This document shows, in pieces, positions 34,637 to 44,841 of a stretch of 64,000 bases of DNA (position 1 is the first letter of the stretch; the number at the start of each line of letters is the position of its first letter). A program made the position numbers and the translations under genes. The notes below the pieces were generated by a model. That model saw only the letters and a program-made list of their open reading frames with translations. It did not search any database and was not told the DNA's origin. The stretch comes from Clostridium sp. C2-6-12 (lineage in GTDB: Bacteria; Bacillota; Clostridia; Clostridiales; Clostridiaceae), in the NCBI RefSeq assembly GCF_009928485.1, contig NZ_JAABNP010000001.1:186001-250000 (forward strand), given 5' to 3'.

Positions 34637-35203
34637 ATGGAATTAAATGAAGAAAATTCAGAAAAAAAATCATTGTTTGCATTTATTTTTGCAAAGAATG
34701 GATTTATTAGAGAATGGGTAATTCCTATCATAGCTGCAATGGGATTTGCATTTTTAATAAATAAATTTGTAGTTTATAATGTTTATATACCAAGTGAATC
34801 TATGGTTCCTACACTAAATGTGAATGACAAATTAATTGTGACTAAAGTTTATGATACAAGTAAAATTCAAAGAGGAGATATAATTGTATTTTATTCAGAT
34901 GAACTTAATGAGATACTCATAAAGAGAGCCATTGGACTGCCTGGAGATCATATTGAAATACATGAAGGTATTGTTAACGTAAATGGAGAGGACATTAAAG
35001 AGGATTATGTAAAAAATAATGAGATAATTAATAAGAAACTTGTATATGATGTACCGCCTAATAAATTCTTTTTCTTAGGAGATAACAGAGCTCGTTCAAA
35101 TGATGCAAGATTCTGGATTAATCCATATATAGATGCTTCTGATATACAAGGAAAAGCAAGAATTAAATATTATCCAATTAAGGATTTTGGAAATCTTAGA
35201 TAA
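34637..35203 (+). CDS. lepB: Signal peptidase I (second of two)
   Basis: The product has 188 residues with the same layout as its neighbour: membrane helix WVIPIIAAMGFAFLINKFVV, Ser in SESMVPTLNVNDK, Lys in LIKRAIGLPGD, and GDNRARSNDAR. The two proteins clearly come from tandem duplication but have diverged along their length. The intervening 204 bp has no recognisable terminator, so they may be cotranscribed. Which signal peptides each prefers cannot be read. Confidence 0.94.
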   Translation: MELNEENSEKKSLFAFIFAKNGFIREWVIPIIAAMGFAFLINKFVVYNVYIPSESMVPTLNVNDKLIVTKVYDTSKIQRGDIIVFYSDELNEILIKRAIGLPGDHIEIHEGIVNVNGEDIKEDYVKNNEIINKKLVYDVPPNKFFFLGDNRARSNDARFWINPYIDASDIQGKARIKYYPIKDFGNLR

Positions 35204-35324
35204 GCGTTCGACGAGTTTATAATTATGAAGAATGGGATATAATTACAATAACTATTACCAATTAGTATGTATATTCTAGCTGATCTTTGAATTGATTTAC
35301 AGCTATAGAAATGGGGGTTGGAAA

Positions 35325-35546
35325 ATGAATGAGAAGTATATAGTAGATAGAATTGAAGAAAATTATGCAGTTGTTGAAAAAGAAAATGGGGATATGTATA
35401 GAATAGCTAAAGATAAAATTAAAGGAGAGTTCAAGGATGGAGATATTTTGGTTAATCGAGGAGAATATTTTGAAATAGACCACACATTCACATTGAATAG
35501 AAGAAAAGAAATAGAGGATATTACAAAGGATATGTGGAAAGAATAA
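35325..35546 (+). CDS. DUF3006-family small protein
   Basis: The product has 73 residues and starts MNEKYIVDRIEENYAVVEKE, with the core GDILVNRGEYFEID. This matches the short beta-barrel DUF3006 family common in clostridia, often near secreted hydrolases or signal peptidase genes. GGGGG precedes the ATG. Function unknown. Confidence 0.8.
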   Translation: MNEKYIVDRIEENYAVVEKENGDMYRIAKDKIKGEFKDGDILVNRGEYFEIDHTFTLNRRKEIEDITKDMWKE

Positions 35547-35602
35547 TCTAATCGATAAATATTACTATAGAAAAAATAATAAAGATTTGGGAAGGTGATT
35601 AG

Positions 35603-37738
35603 ATGCCGAATGATAATAATGGAAACAACAAAAATAATAAAAATAAGAATTCAATTACAGTTGCAATTACTTATTTTTTAATAGCTTTTGCATTCTTACT
35701 TGCTTTTAATTATGCAAGAGATACAGCAACAACAAGGCAAATTAACTATAATGATTTTACAAGATTGTTAGAAAACAAAGAGATTTCAGAAGTAGTTATT
35801 ACAAGTGAAAATTTAATAATAACACCAAGTGAAAAAAATGAGGAATATAAGGGTAAAACTTTATATACAGCTAATATTAATGATCAAACTTTAATAACAA
35901 AGTTAAATGAAGCTGGAGTTAATTTTACAGGGAAAAATCCTAAAGAAACTCCAATTATGAATTTTTTACTTACTTGGATATTGCCAATGGTAGCTATATT
36001 CTTCCTATGGAGATTTATGTTCTCTAAAATGGGAGGCGGCGGAGGCGGTGTCATGGGCATCGGTAAAAACAACGCCAAGGTTTATATGGAAAGCGAAATA
36101 AAAGTAACCTTTGATGATGTAGCAGGGCAGGAGGAAGCCAAAGAATCCTTAAAGGAAGTTATAGACTTCTTAAATGCACCTGATAAATATACTCAAATTG
36201 GAGCTAAGCTTCCTAAGGGAGTTCTGCTTGTAGGACCTCCAGGAACAGGTAAAACACTTATTGCAAAAGCTGTTGCAGGAGAAGCTAAAGTACCATTTTT
36301 CTCTCTTTCAGGTTCAAGTTTTGTTGAAATGTTTGTCGGAGTTGGTGCTTCAAGAGTTAGAGAATTATTTAAGGATGCTGTTGCAAAAGCACCATGTATT
36401 ATATTTATAGATGAAATTGATGCAATTGGTAAGAGCAGAGATAATCAAATGCAAAGTAATGATGAAAGAGAGCAAACTTTAAATCAATTGCTTTCTGAAA
36501 TGGATGGATTTGATTCTTCAAAGGGTGTAGTTTTACTTGGAGCTACAAATAGACCGGAAATACTTGATAAAGCTTTGCTTAGACCAGGTAGATTTGATAG
36601 AAGAGTTATAGTTGATAGACCAGACTTTAAAGGAAGAGAAGCTATACTTGCAGTTCATGCTAAGGATGTAATCTTGGCTCAAGATGTAGATTTAACTGAA
36701 ATTGCAAGAAGTACTCCAGGAGCTGTAGGAGCTGACCTTGCTAATATTATTAATGAAGGTGCTTTAAGAGCTGTAAGAAGAAGAAGAAAAGCTGTTCTTC
36801 AAGAAGATTTAAGAGAAGCTGTTGAAGTTATAATAGCTGGTAAGGAAAAGAAGGATAGGATCTTATCGCCTAAGGAAAGAGAAGTGGTTGCTTTCCATGA
36901 AGTAGGTCACGCACTTGTTGCAGCAATGCTTAAGGGAACAGATCCAGTTCATAAAATTACAATAGTACCTAGAACAATGGGTGCATTAGGTTACACTATG
37001 CAGCTGCCAGAAGAAGAAAAATACTTAACATCAAGAGAAGAAATAATAAATCAAATAACAGTTATGCTTGGTGGTAGATCAGCAGAAGAAGAAGTGTTTA
37101 ATTTAGTATCCACAGGAGCTTCAAATGATATTGAAAGAGCTACTGCATCAGCTAGAAGTATGGTTTCTATTTATGGTATGAGTGATAGATTTGATATGAT
37201 GGCTTTAGAATCTGTACAAAATAGATACTTAGATGGAAGAGCTGTTAGAAATTGTAGTGAAGAAACTTCAACTATTTTAGACGAAGAAACTTTAAAGATA
37301 ATAAGAGAGGCTCATGCAAACGCAAGAAAGCTTCTTAGAGAAAATAGAGATTTATTAGATAAGATTTCTGAAGTTCTTTTAGAAAAGGAAACTATATTTG
37401 GAGATGAATTCTTTGATATTGTTTATGAGAAATATCCTGAAATGAAGGAAGAAAAAGAAAAGGAAAAATCAGAAAATGAAAAACGTGTTAAAGAATTACA
37501 AGAAAGAAGAGCTAAAAAGAATTCTTTAAACACAGTAATAGATGATAAAACTATTACTTCTAACCAAAAGGCAGAAGCTGACATTATAAATCCAGCTAAT
37601 TCACTAGAATCTGAAAATGCAGATACAAGAGAAATAGCAGGTAATGTTAATGAGGATAGTTCAAATAAGATAAATGATGTAAGTGCCAATGCAGAAAACA
37701 AAAATAATGACACAGAAAATAATGGACCTACTTGGTAA
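35603..37738 (+). CDS. ftsH: ATP-dependent zinc metalloprotease FtsH
   Basis: The product has 711 residues. Two membrane helices (about 15-33 and 115-140) flank an extracytoplasmic part. The AAA module has Walker A GPPGTGKT, Walker B IIFIDEID, the pore loop [11 protein letters not shown] and [24 protein letters not shown]. The protease has the zinc motif HEVGHALV. It extracts and degrades membrane and regulatory proteins. The C-terminal 90 residues form a charged, Asn/Glu-rich low-complexity tail, longer than in many homologues. Confidence 0.97.
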   Translation: MPNDNNGNNKNNKNKNSITVAITYFLIAFAFLLAFNYARDTATTRQINYNDFTRLLENKEISEVVITSENLIITPSEKNEEYKGKTLYTANINDQTLITKLNEAGVNFTGKNPKETPIMNFLLTWILPMVAIFFLWRFMFSKMGGGGGGVMGIGKNNAKVYMESEIKVTFDDVAGQEEAKESLKEVIDFLNAPDKYTQIGAKLPKGVLLVGPPGTGKTLIAKAVAGEAKVPFFSLSGSSFVEMFVGVGASRVRELFKDAVAKAPCIIFIDEIDAIGKSRDNQMQSNDEREQTLNQLLSEMDGFDSSKGVVLLGATNRPEILDKALLRPGRFDRRVIVDRPDFKGREAILAVHAKDVILAQDVDLTEIARSTPGAVGADLANIINEGALRAVRRRRKAVLQEDLREAVEVIIAGKEKKDRILSPKEREVVAFHEVGHALVAAMLKGTDPVHKITIVPRTMGALGYTMQLPEEEKYLTSREEIINQITVMLGGRSAEEEVFNLVSTGASNDIERATASARSMVSIYGMSDRFDMMALESVQNRYLDGRAVRNCSEETSTILDEETLKIIREAHANARKLLRENRDLLDKISEVLLEKETIFGDEFFDIVYEKYPEMKEEKEKEKSENEKRVKELQERRAKKNSLNTVIDDKTITSNQKAEADIINPANSLESENADTREIAGNVNEDSSNKINDVSANAENKNNDTENNGPTW

Positions 37739-38023
37739 ACAAAATTAGAAATAGCGGAACTCATAAGTTCTGATATATAATTTACAATAAAAAATAATCA
37801 TTAATGCACAATGTGAGTAAAAACTAAAAAGTTTAAAGCTCAACATTGTGCATTTTAAACCTAAAAAATTATATATCCAATTAACAATTTAAAATGTAAA
37901 ATTAACAATAAAGGAAAAAGCATAAGCTTTTTTAAACTAAAAATTCAAAAGAAACCTTACAGGGTTTCAACCATAACTGTTAACTTTAAACTGTTAACTG
38001 CTAACTGATCAAAGGGGTGTAGT
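37739..38023. repeat. Intergenic palindromic repeats between ftsH and helD
   Basis: This gap holds AAGCATAAGCTTTTTT, the hairpin GAAACCTTACAGGGTTTC (37951-37968) and several GTTAAC motifs. It is related to the elements near 10.65 kb and 32.2 kb. A hairpin CAATGTGAG.../CTCAACATTG lies near 37808-37852. Confidence 0.5.
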
Positions 38024-40270
38024 ATGAATAAAGATTTAGATTTTTTAAAAGAAGAAAGTAAACTGCAAGAAATTACAGATATATTAAATAAAGAAATATT
38101 AAACTACTTAGAAAAGAGAAAGAATGTTACAAAGTATATTCTTGATGCAAGAAAAAAGTATGTTGAAGAATATAAGGATGATGAAGATCAGGTTATAGAT
38201 TACTTTGACCATGAAAACTATGTTCAAGAAGAAGCTTATAAGACAATAGATAAAAGACTTATGGAGTATACTAAACTTAAGGAAGTTCCTTACTTTGGAA
38301 AAGTCACCTTTAAAGAAGATGAAGATATTCCAGAAGATATGTATATAGGTAGATATGGGTTAACATTAGAAGGCAGCTATGAACCTTTAATTGTAGACTG
38401 GAGAGCTCCCATTGCGGCTTTATTTTATAAGGGGAGCCTTGGGGAAGCTACATATAATCCACCATCAGGAGAAAGAAAAGCCGATATATTAGCAAGAAAA
38501 CAGCTTATAGTTAAGAAGGGACAGTTAAAGGGAGTATTTGATTCAGCTTTGGATGTTAAAGATGAAATACTTCAAATGGTTTTAACCGAAAATTCTTCAG
38601 ATAAGTTAAAAGATATAGTAATGACTATTCAACAGGAACAGGACGAAATTATAAGAGAAGATAGAAATAAGGTAGTTGTTGTTAACGGTGTTGCTGGTTC
38701 AGGAAAAACTACAATTGCACTTCATAGAGTATCTTATTTACTTTATAATTTTAGAAAATTATTTGGAGACAAGGTATTAATTTTTGGACCTAATGATATA
38801 TTTATGGATTATATTGGTCAAGTTCTTCCAACACTAGGAGAAGGAAATGTAAAGCAAAGTACATTTGAAAATTTCGTTAAAAAGGAACTTGGTTTAGAAC
38901 ACTTAAATTCAAAGAGTTTTGAAAATTATATAGAAGATGCTATAAATGGAAATGAAGAAGTTTTAAAAGAATATCAATTTAAGACTTCAAAAAAATATGT
39001 TCAATTATTAGATTTACTGATAGAAACTTTAGAGGAAGAATATTTTAAAATAATACCAGTTAAATTTTATGAAGAAGAAATTGTATCTGTTTCAGATATT
39101 AAAGAAATGTTTAATGGATATTATAAAGATATGCCTTTGTTTAGAAGAAGCGAAAAAATAAGAAGAATTTTAACTTCTAAGATTAAGGATAAAAGAGATG
39201 AGCATGTTTATAAATTAAATGCTGAAATGAAAGAAAAGATAAATAATTTATCACCAGAAGATCTTGAAGTAGAAAAAGGAAATATAGAATATTTAAGAAA
39301 AATAAAAATAAGAGAAATAATAAGGGAAGTTATAAATTCTCGTAAAGAGGTTGATAGCTGGCTTAAATCTGAGTCAGTAATAAACATATATATGAGCATT
39401 ATGAATTCTAAAGAATGTTTAAACAGAATACAAGCTCTAGAAAATGTTAATAAGAAAGTTTTAAGCAACATTTTAAATGAGTCAAGGAAGGTTGAATTTT
39501 CCTTAGATAATGAGAATAATTATGAAATTATATCTGGAAATCCATCAAGTTTAGGATATTTAGATTTAGTGGGAGTTCTTTATCTTAGAGTAAAACTAGA
39601 AGGCTTAAAGGTAAAATCAGAAATTAAACATATTGTAATAGACGAAGCACAAGATTATAGCTTTATACAATTTGAAATAATAAAGGGAATGACAGGCTGT
39701 TTAAGCTATACTATAGTAGGAGATTCAAATCAAAGATTGATTACAATCGATGAAGAACCTGCAATGCTTCATTTAGATGAAATATTTAAAGAATCAAATG
39801 CTGAAATTAAATCTTATGAATTAAATAAGAGCTACAGATCAACACAAGAAATAATGGAATATGCAAATAGATTTGTAGATGAAGATAGAATAGTTCCTTT
39901 AGTTAGAAATGGAGAACCAATAATTGAAGAAACAGCATCTTCAAAAGAAGAGCTTATAGATGTTCTTCTTCCAATAATTGAAGATTATGAAGAAGATGGT
40001 TTGGAAAATATTGCAGTAATATTCAAAGATAAAAAGGAATTGTCTGAATATGCATCTCTTATTAAAGAAAAAATAAGTATACAAAGTTTAGACAATGAAG
40101 ATGTGATTTATAAGGGCGGAAAGGTGCTTTTACCTGCTTATCTTGCAAAAGGTCTTGAATTTGATGGAGTAATAGTGGTAGATAATAAAGAAATTCAGCC
40201 TTTATTAAAATATATAATGTGTACAAGGGCTCTTCATAGATTATCTGTAATAGAAACAACATTATATTAA
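38024..40270 (+). CDS. helD: HelD-like RNA polymerase recycling helicase (UvrD/Rep superfamily)
   Basis: The product has 748 residues. An N-terminal coiled-coil arm (about 1-100) precedes a superfamily 1 helicase with Walker A VNGVAGSGKTTIALHR, the Walker B-like VIDEAQDYSFIQ, GDSNQRLI, SYRSTQEIMEYA and the C-terminal ARALHR-type motif (CTRALHRLSVIE). HelD proteins enter RNA polymerase and remove stalled complexes from DNA. The layout and arm favour HelD over UvrD/PcrA. GGGG precedes the ATG. Confidence 0.9.
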   Translation: MNKDLDFLKEESKLQEITDILNKEILNYLEKRKNVTKYILDARKKYVEEYKDDEDQVIDYFDHENYVQEEAYKTIDKRLMEYTKLKEVPYFGKVTFKEDEDIPEDMYIGRYGLTLEGSYEPLIVDWRAPIAALFYKGSLGEATYNPPSGERKADILARKQLIVKKGQLKGVFDSALDVKDEILQMVLTENSSDKLKDIVMTIQQEQDEIIREDRNKVVVVNGVAGSGKTTIALHRVSYLLYNFRKLFGDKVLIFGPNDIFMDYIGQVLPTLGEGNVKQSTFENFVKKELGLEHLNSKSFENYIEDAINGNEEVLKEYQFKTSKKYVQLLDLLIETLEEEYFKIIPVKFYEEEIVSVSDIKEMFNGYYKDMPLFRRSEKIRRILTSKIKDKRDEHVYKLNAEMKEKINNLSPEDLEVEKGNIEYLRKIKIREIIREVINSRKEVDSWLKSESVINIYMSIMNSKECLNRIQALENVNKKVLSNILNESRKVEFSLDNENNYEIISGNPSSLGYLDLVGVLYLRVKLEGLKVKSEIKHIVIDEAQDYSFIQFEIIKGMTGCLSYTIVGDSNQRLITIDEEPAMLHLDEIFKESNAEIKSYELNKSYRSTQEIMEYANRFVDEDRIVPLVRNGEPIIEETASSKEELIDVLLPIIEDYEEDGLENIAVIFKDKKELSEYASLIKEKISIQSLDNEDVIYKGGKVLLPAYLAKGLEFDGVIVVDNKEIQPLLKYIMCTRALHRLSVIETTLY

Positions 40271-40360
40271 TTAAATAAGAGGTGATAGTTATCACAGTAA
40301 ATAAATTGTCACTGCTACTAGAAAAATACCAAGATAATGATGAATAATTTTTCATAAATA

Positions 40361-40416
40361 TAAATTGTCTTTAACTATTGTCCTTATTAGCAATAGTTAA
40401 GGGCAATTTATTTTTA
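40361..40416 (+). terminator. helD terminator
   Basis: Twenty-base-pair stem TAAATTGTCTTTAACTATTG / CAATAGTTAAGGGCAATTTA (two G-U pairs) followed by TTTTT. Confidence 0.9.
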
Positions 40417-40661
40417 TGCAGGTAATTTTGTATACATAAAAGGATAAATTAACGGATATACTAATAAAAACTAATATAATTTTAATTTTAATGCATAAAA
40501 GTTAAAAAAATTAAGAATTTACTATTGAGTAAATATAAAAAAAAGTGTATAATTATGCTATCGAATAAATGGGAAGTAATTAATAGTGTAAAGTAGGGGA
40601 AGTAAGATATATAAGTATGAATATTACACTATTAAATAAAATATTTTGGAGGTATTATTAT

Positions 40662-41513
40662 ATGAAAAAGGGAATAATCAAAAAGTTAATGGCTATAGCA
40701 GCTGTAGCAACTATAGCGATAGGAATGGTAGGCTGCGGAGGCGGAGCTACAACTGAAAAGAAAGAAGGAAATGCAGCGCCTGCTGCTAAAACATCAACAT
40801 TAGATGCAATAAAAGCTAAAAAGAAGCTTGTTGTAGGAACAAGTGCAGATTATGCACCATATGAATTCCATGCACAAATAGATGGAAAAGATCAAGTAGT
40901 TGGATTTGATATTGAAATTGCAAAACAATTTGCAAAAGACTTAGGAGTAGAACTTGAAGTAAAAGATATGGCATTTGATGGTTTACTTGTAGCACTTCAA
41001 GCTGATAAAGTAGACATGATATTTGCAGGAATGACTCCAACAGATGAAAGAAAGCAAAATGCAGATTTCTCTGATATATATTTTACTGCTACACATAGAT
41101 TTATCCTTCGTTCTGGAGAAGAAGCTGGAATAAGTAAAATGGAAGATTTAAAAGGGAAGAAAATTGGAGTTCAAAAAGGTTCAATTCAAGAAGGAATAGC
41201 AAAAACTAATTTTGAAGCTGGAAACATTAAAGCATTAGACAAGGTTCCAGATTTAGTATTAGATTTAAAGAATAAAAAGATAGATGCAGTTTTAGTTGAA
41301 TCAACAGTTGCAGACTTAACAATTCAAAAGAACCAAGGTATTGCAATTGCAAGTGGTTTAGAAGTTCAAGATCCAGATGGTGGATGTGCAATAGCTATGA
41401 AAAAGGGTTCAACTGAATTACAAACAGAAATTAATAAAACTTTAAAGAAATTAAAAGAAGAAGATAAGATCAAACAATTCTTTGTAGATGCAAATAAATT
41501 AGCAACAGAATAA
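40662..41513 (+). CDS. Amino-acid ABC transporter substrate-binding lipoprotein
   Basis: The product has 283 residues. A lipoprotein signal (KLMAIAAVATIAIGMVGC) is followed by a family 3 solute-binding domain: GTSADYAPYEF, VGFDIEIAKQFAKDLGVELE, FAGMTPTDERKQNADFSD, KKIGVQKGSIQEG. It binds a polar amino acid outside the membrane; which one cannot be said. The start follows TTTTGGAGG. It is the first gene of a cluster with an amidohydrolase, a permease and an ATPase. Confidence 0.93.
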   Translation: MKKGIIKKLMAIAAVATIAIGMVGCGGGATTEKKEGNAAPAAKTSTLDAIKAKKKLVVGTSADYAPYEFHAQIDGKDQVVGFDIEIAKQFAKDLGVELEVKDMAFDGLLVALQADKVDMIFAGMTPTDERKQNADFSDIYFTATHRFILRSGEEAGISKMEDLKGKKIGVQKGSIQEGIAKTNFEAGNIKALDKVPDLVLDLKNKKIDAVLVESTVADLTIQKNQGIAIASGLEVQDPDGGCAIAMKKGSTELQTEINKTLKKLKEEDKIKQFFVDANKLATE

Positions 41514-41694
41514 TAATAGCAAAAAAATTAGAACATATTTGTAGTAATAATTAAGGCAACACATCTTAAAATCTTAAGATTGTGATGCCTTAAATTATTA
41601 GAACAATTAAGGATAACATCTGTATAACTTTTAATTGAAGTGCTGTGTAATTTCAAGTTATTAGAACCATTAAAGATAGAGGTGTAATTATAAA

Positions 41695-42894
41695 ATGAAT
41701 ATAATGAATGAAGCTTTAGAAATAAATGATGAATTAATAAAATGGAGAAGAGATCTTCATAAAATACCTGAAATAGGAATGGTTTTACCAAAGACCTGTG
41801 AATATGTAAAAAGCAGATTAGAGGAAATGGGCATAGATTATGTTACATACGAAAATCATTCTGGAATATGTGCTGTTTTAGGAAACAAAGAAGGCAAAAC
41901 AATTGCTATAAGAGCAGATATGGATGCTTTGGAAATTGAAGAAGAAACAAATTTGGATTTTAAATCTGAAAACGGCAATATGCATGCTTGTGGTCATGAT
42001 GGACATATGGCAATATTGCTTGGGACTGCTAAAATACTTAAAAAAAATGAAGATTTAATAAATGGTAAAGTCAAATTAATATTTCAACCTTCAGAAGAAT
42101 GTGCCCCTGGTGGTGCATTAGCAATGATTGAAGATGGAGTGCTAGAAAATCCTAAGGTAGATGCAATATTAGCACTGCATGTTGATAACTACACAGCTAA
42201 TTGCAAAAATGGAGATGTAATAGCTAAGTATGGAAGTCTTAGTGCCTTCGAAGATCCAATCAACATAAAAATAATTGGAAAGGGTGGTCATGCATCTACA
42301 CCTGATTTATGTATAGATCCTATTTCTATTGCTACCTTAGTTATTAATAATATTCAATATATTTTGACTAGAGAAATAAAACAAACTATACCTACAGTAA
42401 TTAGCTTCAGTAGCATTCAAGGAGGAAGAAATTCTAATAATATTATTCCTGATGTGGTAGAAATAAAGGGAACAGCAAGAAATACAGATGCGCAAACGAG
42501 AAAATATGTAGTCAAAAGAATTGAGGAAATTGTTTCAGGTTTAACCAAAATCATGAGAGCAGATTATGAATTAAATTTTGATGGTGGATGTTTAGGTGTT
42601 GTAAATAATGATGAAATGGTAGACAGATTTATAAATTCATCAAAAAAAATACTTAAGGAAGATGAAATTCAAATTAGAAAAAATGACTGTCTTATGGGAG
42701 CAGAAGATGCTGGCTTCTTCTTTGATAAGGTTAAAGGCTGCTATTTTTATTTATATAACCCTAAGGCCTTTGAAGATGGAATAATATATCCACTTCACAA
42801 TTCAAAATATCTTATGGATGATTCTCTGTTATATAAGGGAGTGGCTTTATTTTTACAAACAGCATTAGATTATTTATTTGAAGTTGATAATTAA
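41695..42894 (+). CDS. M20-family amidohydrolase (N-acyl amino acid/hippurate hydrolase type)
   Basis: The product has 399 residues. Metal-site motifs are RADMDALEIEEET, HACGHDGHMAILLGTA, IFQPSEECAPGG, ALHVDNYT and a late His in IYPLHNSKYLMDD. The lid domain has GKGGHASTPDLCIDP. Relatives hydrolyse N-acyl amino acids or peptide-like amides. It sits inside an amino-acid ABC transporter cluster, so it probably frees an amino acid from an imported conjugate; that is inference. GAGGTG precedes the ATG. Confidence 0.9.
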   Translation: MNIMNEALEINDELIKWRRDLHKIPEIGMVLPKTCEYVKSRLEEMGIDYVTYENHSGICAVLGNKEGKTIAIRADMDALEIEEETNLDFKSENGNMHACGHDGHMAILLGTAKILKKNEDLINGKVKLIFQPSEECAPGGALAMIEDGVLENPKVDAILALHVDNYTANCKNGDVIAKYGSLSAFEDPINIKIIGKGGHASTPDLCIDPISIATLVINNIQYILTREIKQTIPTVISFSSIQGGRNSNNIIPDVVEIKGTARNTDAQTRKYVVKRIEEIVSGLTKIMRADYELNFDGGCLGVVNNDEMVDRFINSSKKILKEDEIQIRKNDCLMGAEDAGFFFDKVKGCYFYLYNPKAFEDGIIYPLHNSKYLMDDSLLYKGVALFLQTALDYLFEVDN

Positions 42895-42987
42895 GGTTTA
42901 ATACTTTATAATAGTGAAATGTAGTTTGAGAATTATAAATAGACAATAATCATTTGCATATATAAGATCTGAGAAATATTTTTTATT

Positions 42988-43175
42988 AAATTAGAATTTA
43001 TTCACTTATAAAAAGAATAGCTATGCTACAATTCGGAACTTAAACTTAGGTAAGAAGTAAGAAGTAAAAGTGAATAGTTGAGGAAGAAAAGCCACAACTC
43101 TTACTTCCTACATATTATCTATTAACTAATCTAATCGCTAAATTTTAATTTATGAATTTAATTAGAACTTATATA
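42988..43175. repeat. MITE-like element, copy 1
   Basis: The imperfect terminal inverted repeats are TTAGAATTTATTCACTTAT at the left and CTAATCGCTAAATTTTAAT at the right. A 32-bp block at 43023-43054 (from ATGCTACAATTCGGAAC to GGTAAG) is identical to 61419-61450. The centre has a GGTAAGAAGTAAGAAG / CTCTTACTTCC stem. No coding content. It separates the M20 gene from the permease gene. Confidence 0.75.
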
Positions 43176-43208
43176 TTAATAAAAAAATAATAATTAGGAG
43201 GGAAAGTA

Positions 43209-43886
43209 TTGAATCTATCATTTTTGGATAAGTATTACGAATATTACTTAAGAGGTGCAGTTATCACAGTTTTATTAGCGTTTTTGGCTGTTATATGTGG
43301 AACAGTACTAGGATTGGTTATATCTTTAATAAGACGTTCTAAAATAAAAGTTTTTTCTTGGCTTTCAATAGCTTATGTTGAATTTGTAAGAGGAACACCA
43401 TTGTTAGTTCAAATATATATTATTTACATTGGATTTCCTAAATTAAATGGTCTGCCTCAGGTAATGGGGATTGCAATGGAAGATTTGATTGTTGGTGTAA
43501 TTGCTTTATCTTTAAATTCAGCAGCTTACGTATCTGAAATAATAAGAGCTGGAATTGATGCAGTTGACAAGGGACAAATGGAAGCTGCAAGAAGTTTAGG
43601 TATGAATCAAAGATTGGCAATGTTTGAAATTATAATACCTCAAGCTTTTAAGAATATTTTACCAGCCCTTGGAAATGAATTTATTTCAGTAATAAAAGAA
43701 TCTTCAATGGTTTCAGTTATTGGTGTAGCGGAGCTTATGTACAACGCATCTACTGTAAGAGGAAATACGGCTTTAGGATTAGAACCAATAGTAGTTGCAG
43801 CAGTTATTTACTTTATAATAACATTTACACTTACAAGAGGTTTAGGTTATGTTGAAAGGAGGATGAAGGCAAGTGATATACGTTAA
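43209..43886 (+). CDS. Amino-acid ABC transporter permease
   Basis: The product has 225 residues with about five membrane helices. The HisM-type segment is [16 protein letters not shown], and the EAA loop for the ATPase is [21 protein letters not shown]. Translation starts at TTG, 5 nt after AGGAGGGAA. It overlaps the ATPase gene by 14 bp, so the two are coupled. Confidence 0.95.
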   Translation: MNLSFLDKYYEYYLRGAVITVLLAFLAVICGTVLGLVISLIRRSKIKVFSWLSIAYVEFVRGTPLLVQIYIIYIGFPKLNGLPQVMGIAMEDLIVGVIALSLNSAAYVSEIIRAGIDAVDKGQMEAARSLGMNQRLAMFEIIIPQAFKNILPALGNEFISVIKESSMVSVIGVAELMYNASTVRGNTALGLEPIVVAAVIYFIITFTLTRGLGYVERRMKASDIR

Positions 43887-44595
43887 GGATTTACATAAAA
43901 GCTTTGGCAAAAATCAAGTACTAAAAGGAATAGACGAGCACATTGAAAAAGGTGAAGTTGTAGTTGTAATAGGCCCATCAGGTTCAGGAAAAAGTACGTT
44001 CTTAAGATGTCTTAACTTATTAGAAGTGCCTACCTCTGGTCAAATTACTTTTGAGGGTAATGATATAACAGCAAAATCAACTAATATAGATAAGATGAGA
44101 GAAAAGATGGGTATGGTTTTCCAACACTTTAATTTATTCCCTCATAAGACTGTTGGTGAAAACATATGCTTAGCACCTGTTAAAGTAAAAGGATTATCTC
44201 AAGAAGAAGCAAAGAAAATTGCTGTATCCTTATTAGAAAAAGTAGGCTTGTTAGATAAAATAGATGCATATCCAGCTTCCTTATCAGGAGGTCAAAAACA
44301 AAGAATAGCGATAGCAAGAGCTTTAGCAATGCAGCCAGATGTTATGCTATTTGATGAACCAACATCTGCCTTAGACCCTGAAATGGTTGGAGAAGTTTTA
44401 ACTGTTATGAAGGATCTTGCAAAAGAAGGAATGACAATGGTAGTTGTTACTCACGAAATGGGATTTGCAAGAGAAGTTGGAGATAGAATACTTTTCATGG
44501 ATGGTGGAAAAATTATAGAATCAGGAACTCCTGAGGAAGTATTTAAAAATCCTAAGAATTCACGTACAATTGACTTTTTATCTAAAGTTCTATAA
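43873..44595 (+). CDS. Amino-acid ABC transporter ATP-binding protein
   Basis: The product has 240 residues. Walker A is [17 protein letters not shown], the Q loop QHFNLFPH, the signature [15 protein letters not shown], Walker [15 protein letters not shown], and the H loop VVTHEMGFA. It is the GlnQ/HisP-like polar amino acid subfamily. The start is GTG, inside the permease gene. Last gene of the cluster. Confidence 0.96.
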   Translation: MIYVKDLHKSFGKNQVLKGIDEHIEKGEVVVVIGPSGSGKSTFLRCLNLLEVPTSGQITFEGNDITAKSTNIDKMREKMGMVFQHFNLFPHKTVGENICLAPVKVKGLSQEEAKKIAVSLLEKVGLLDKIDAYPASLSGGQKQRIAIARALAMQPDVMLFDEPTSALDPEMVGEVLTVMKDLAKEGMTMVVVTHEMGFAREVGDRILFMDGGKIIESGTPEEVFKNPKNSRTIDFLSKVL

Positions 44596-44630
44596 TTGTT
44601 TGATATTGTAAAATATGTAAACATAAAAAG

Positions 44631-44670
44631 GAGAAACAAATCTATATAGTCAGATTTGTTTCTCTTTTTT
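44631..44670 (+). terminator. ABC cluster terminator
   Basis: GAGAAACAAATCT / AGATTTGTTTCTC perfect stem followed by six T residues. Confidence 0.92.
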
Positions 44671-44841
44671 ATTGTTTAGACCAGTTATACAAATTTTTGA
44701 TTTTGAAAGCCAGTGATATAAATGGTTAAACTGAAGTTGGCTTGTAAAATGCTATTACCAATAAATATATAGATATATTAATTAGTATGATGTGAATATT
44801 TTTTGAGTATTAGCAATTAGTAAATTGGTTATTAAAGCACC

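Noticed and set aside
40288..40353. A 21-codon ORF with an AGAGGTGATAG site after helD
   Set aside because: Very short, no recognisable sequence, and directly before the helD terminator; not supported as a gene.
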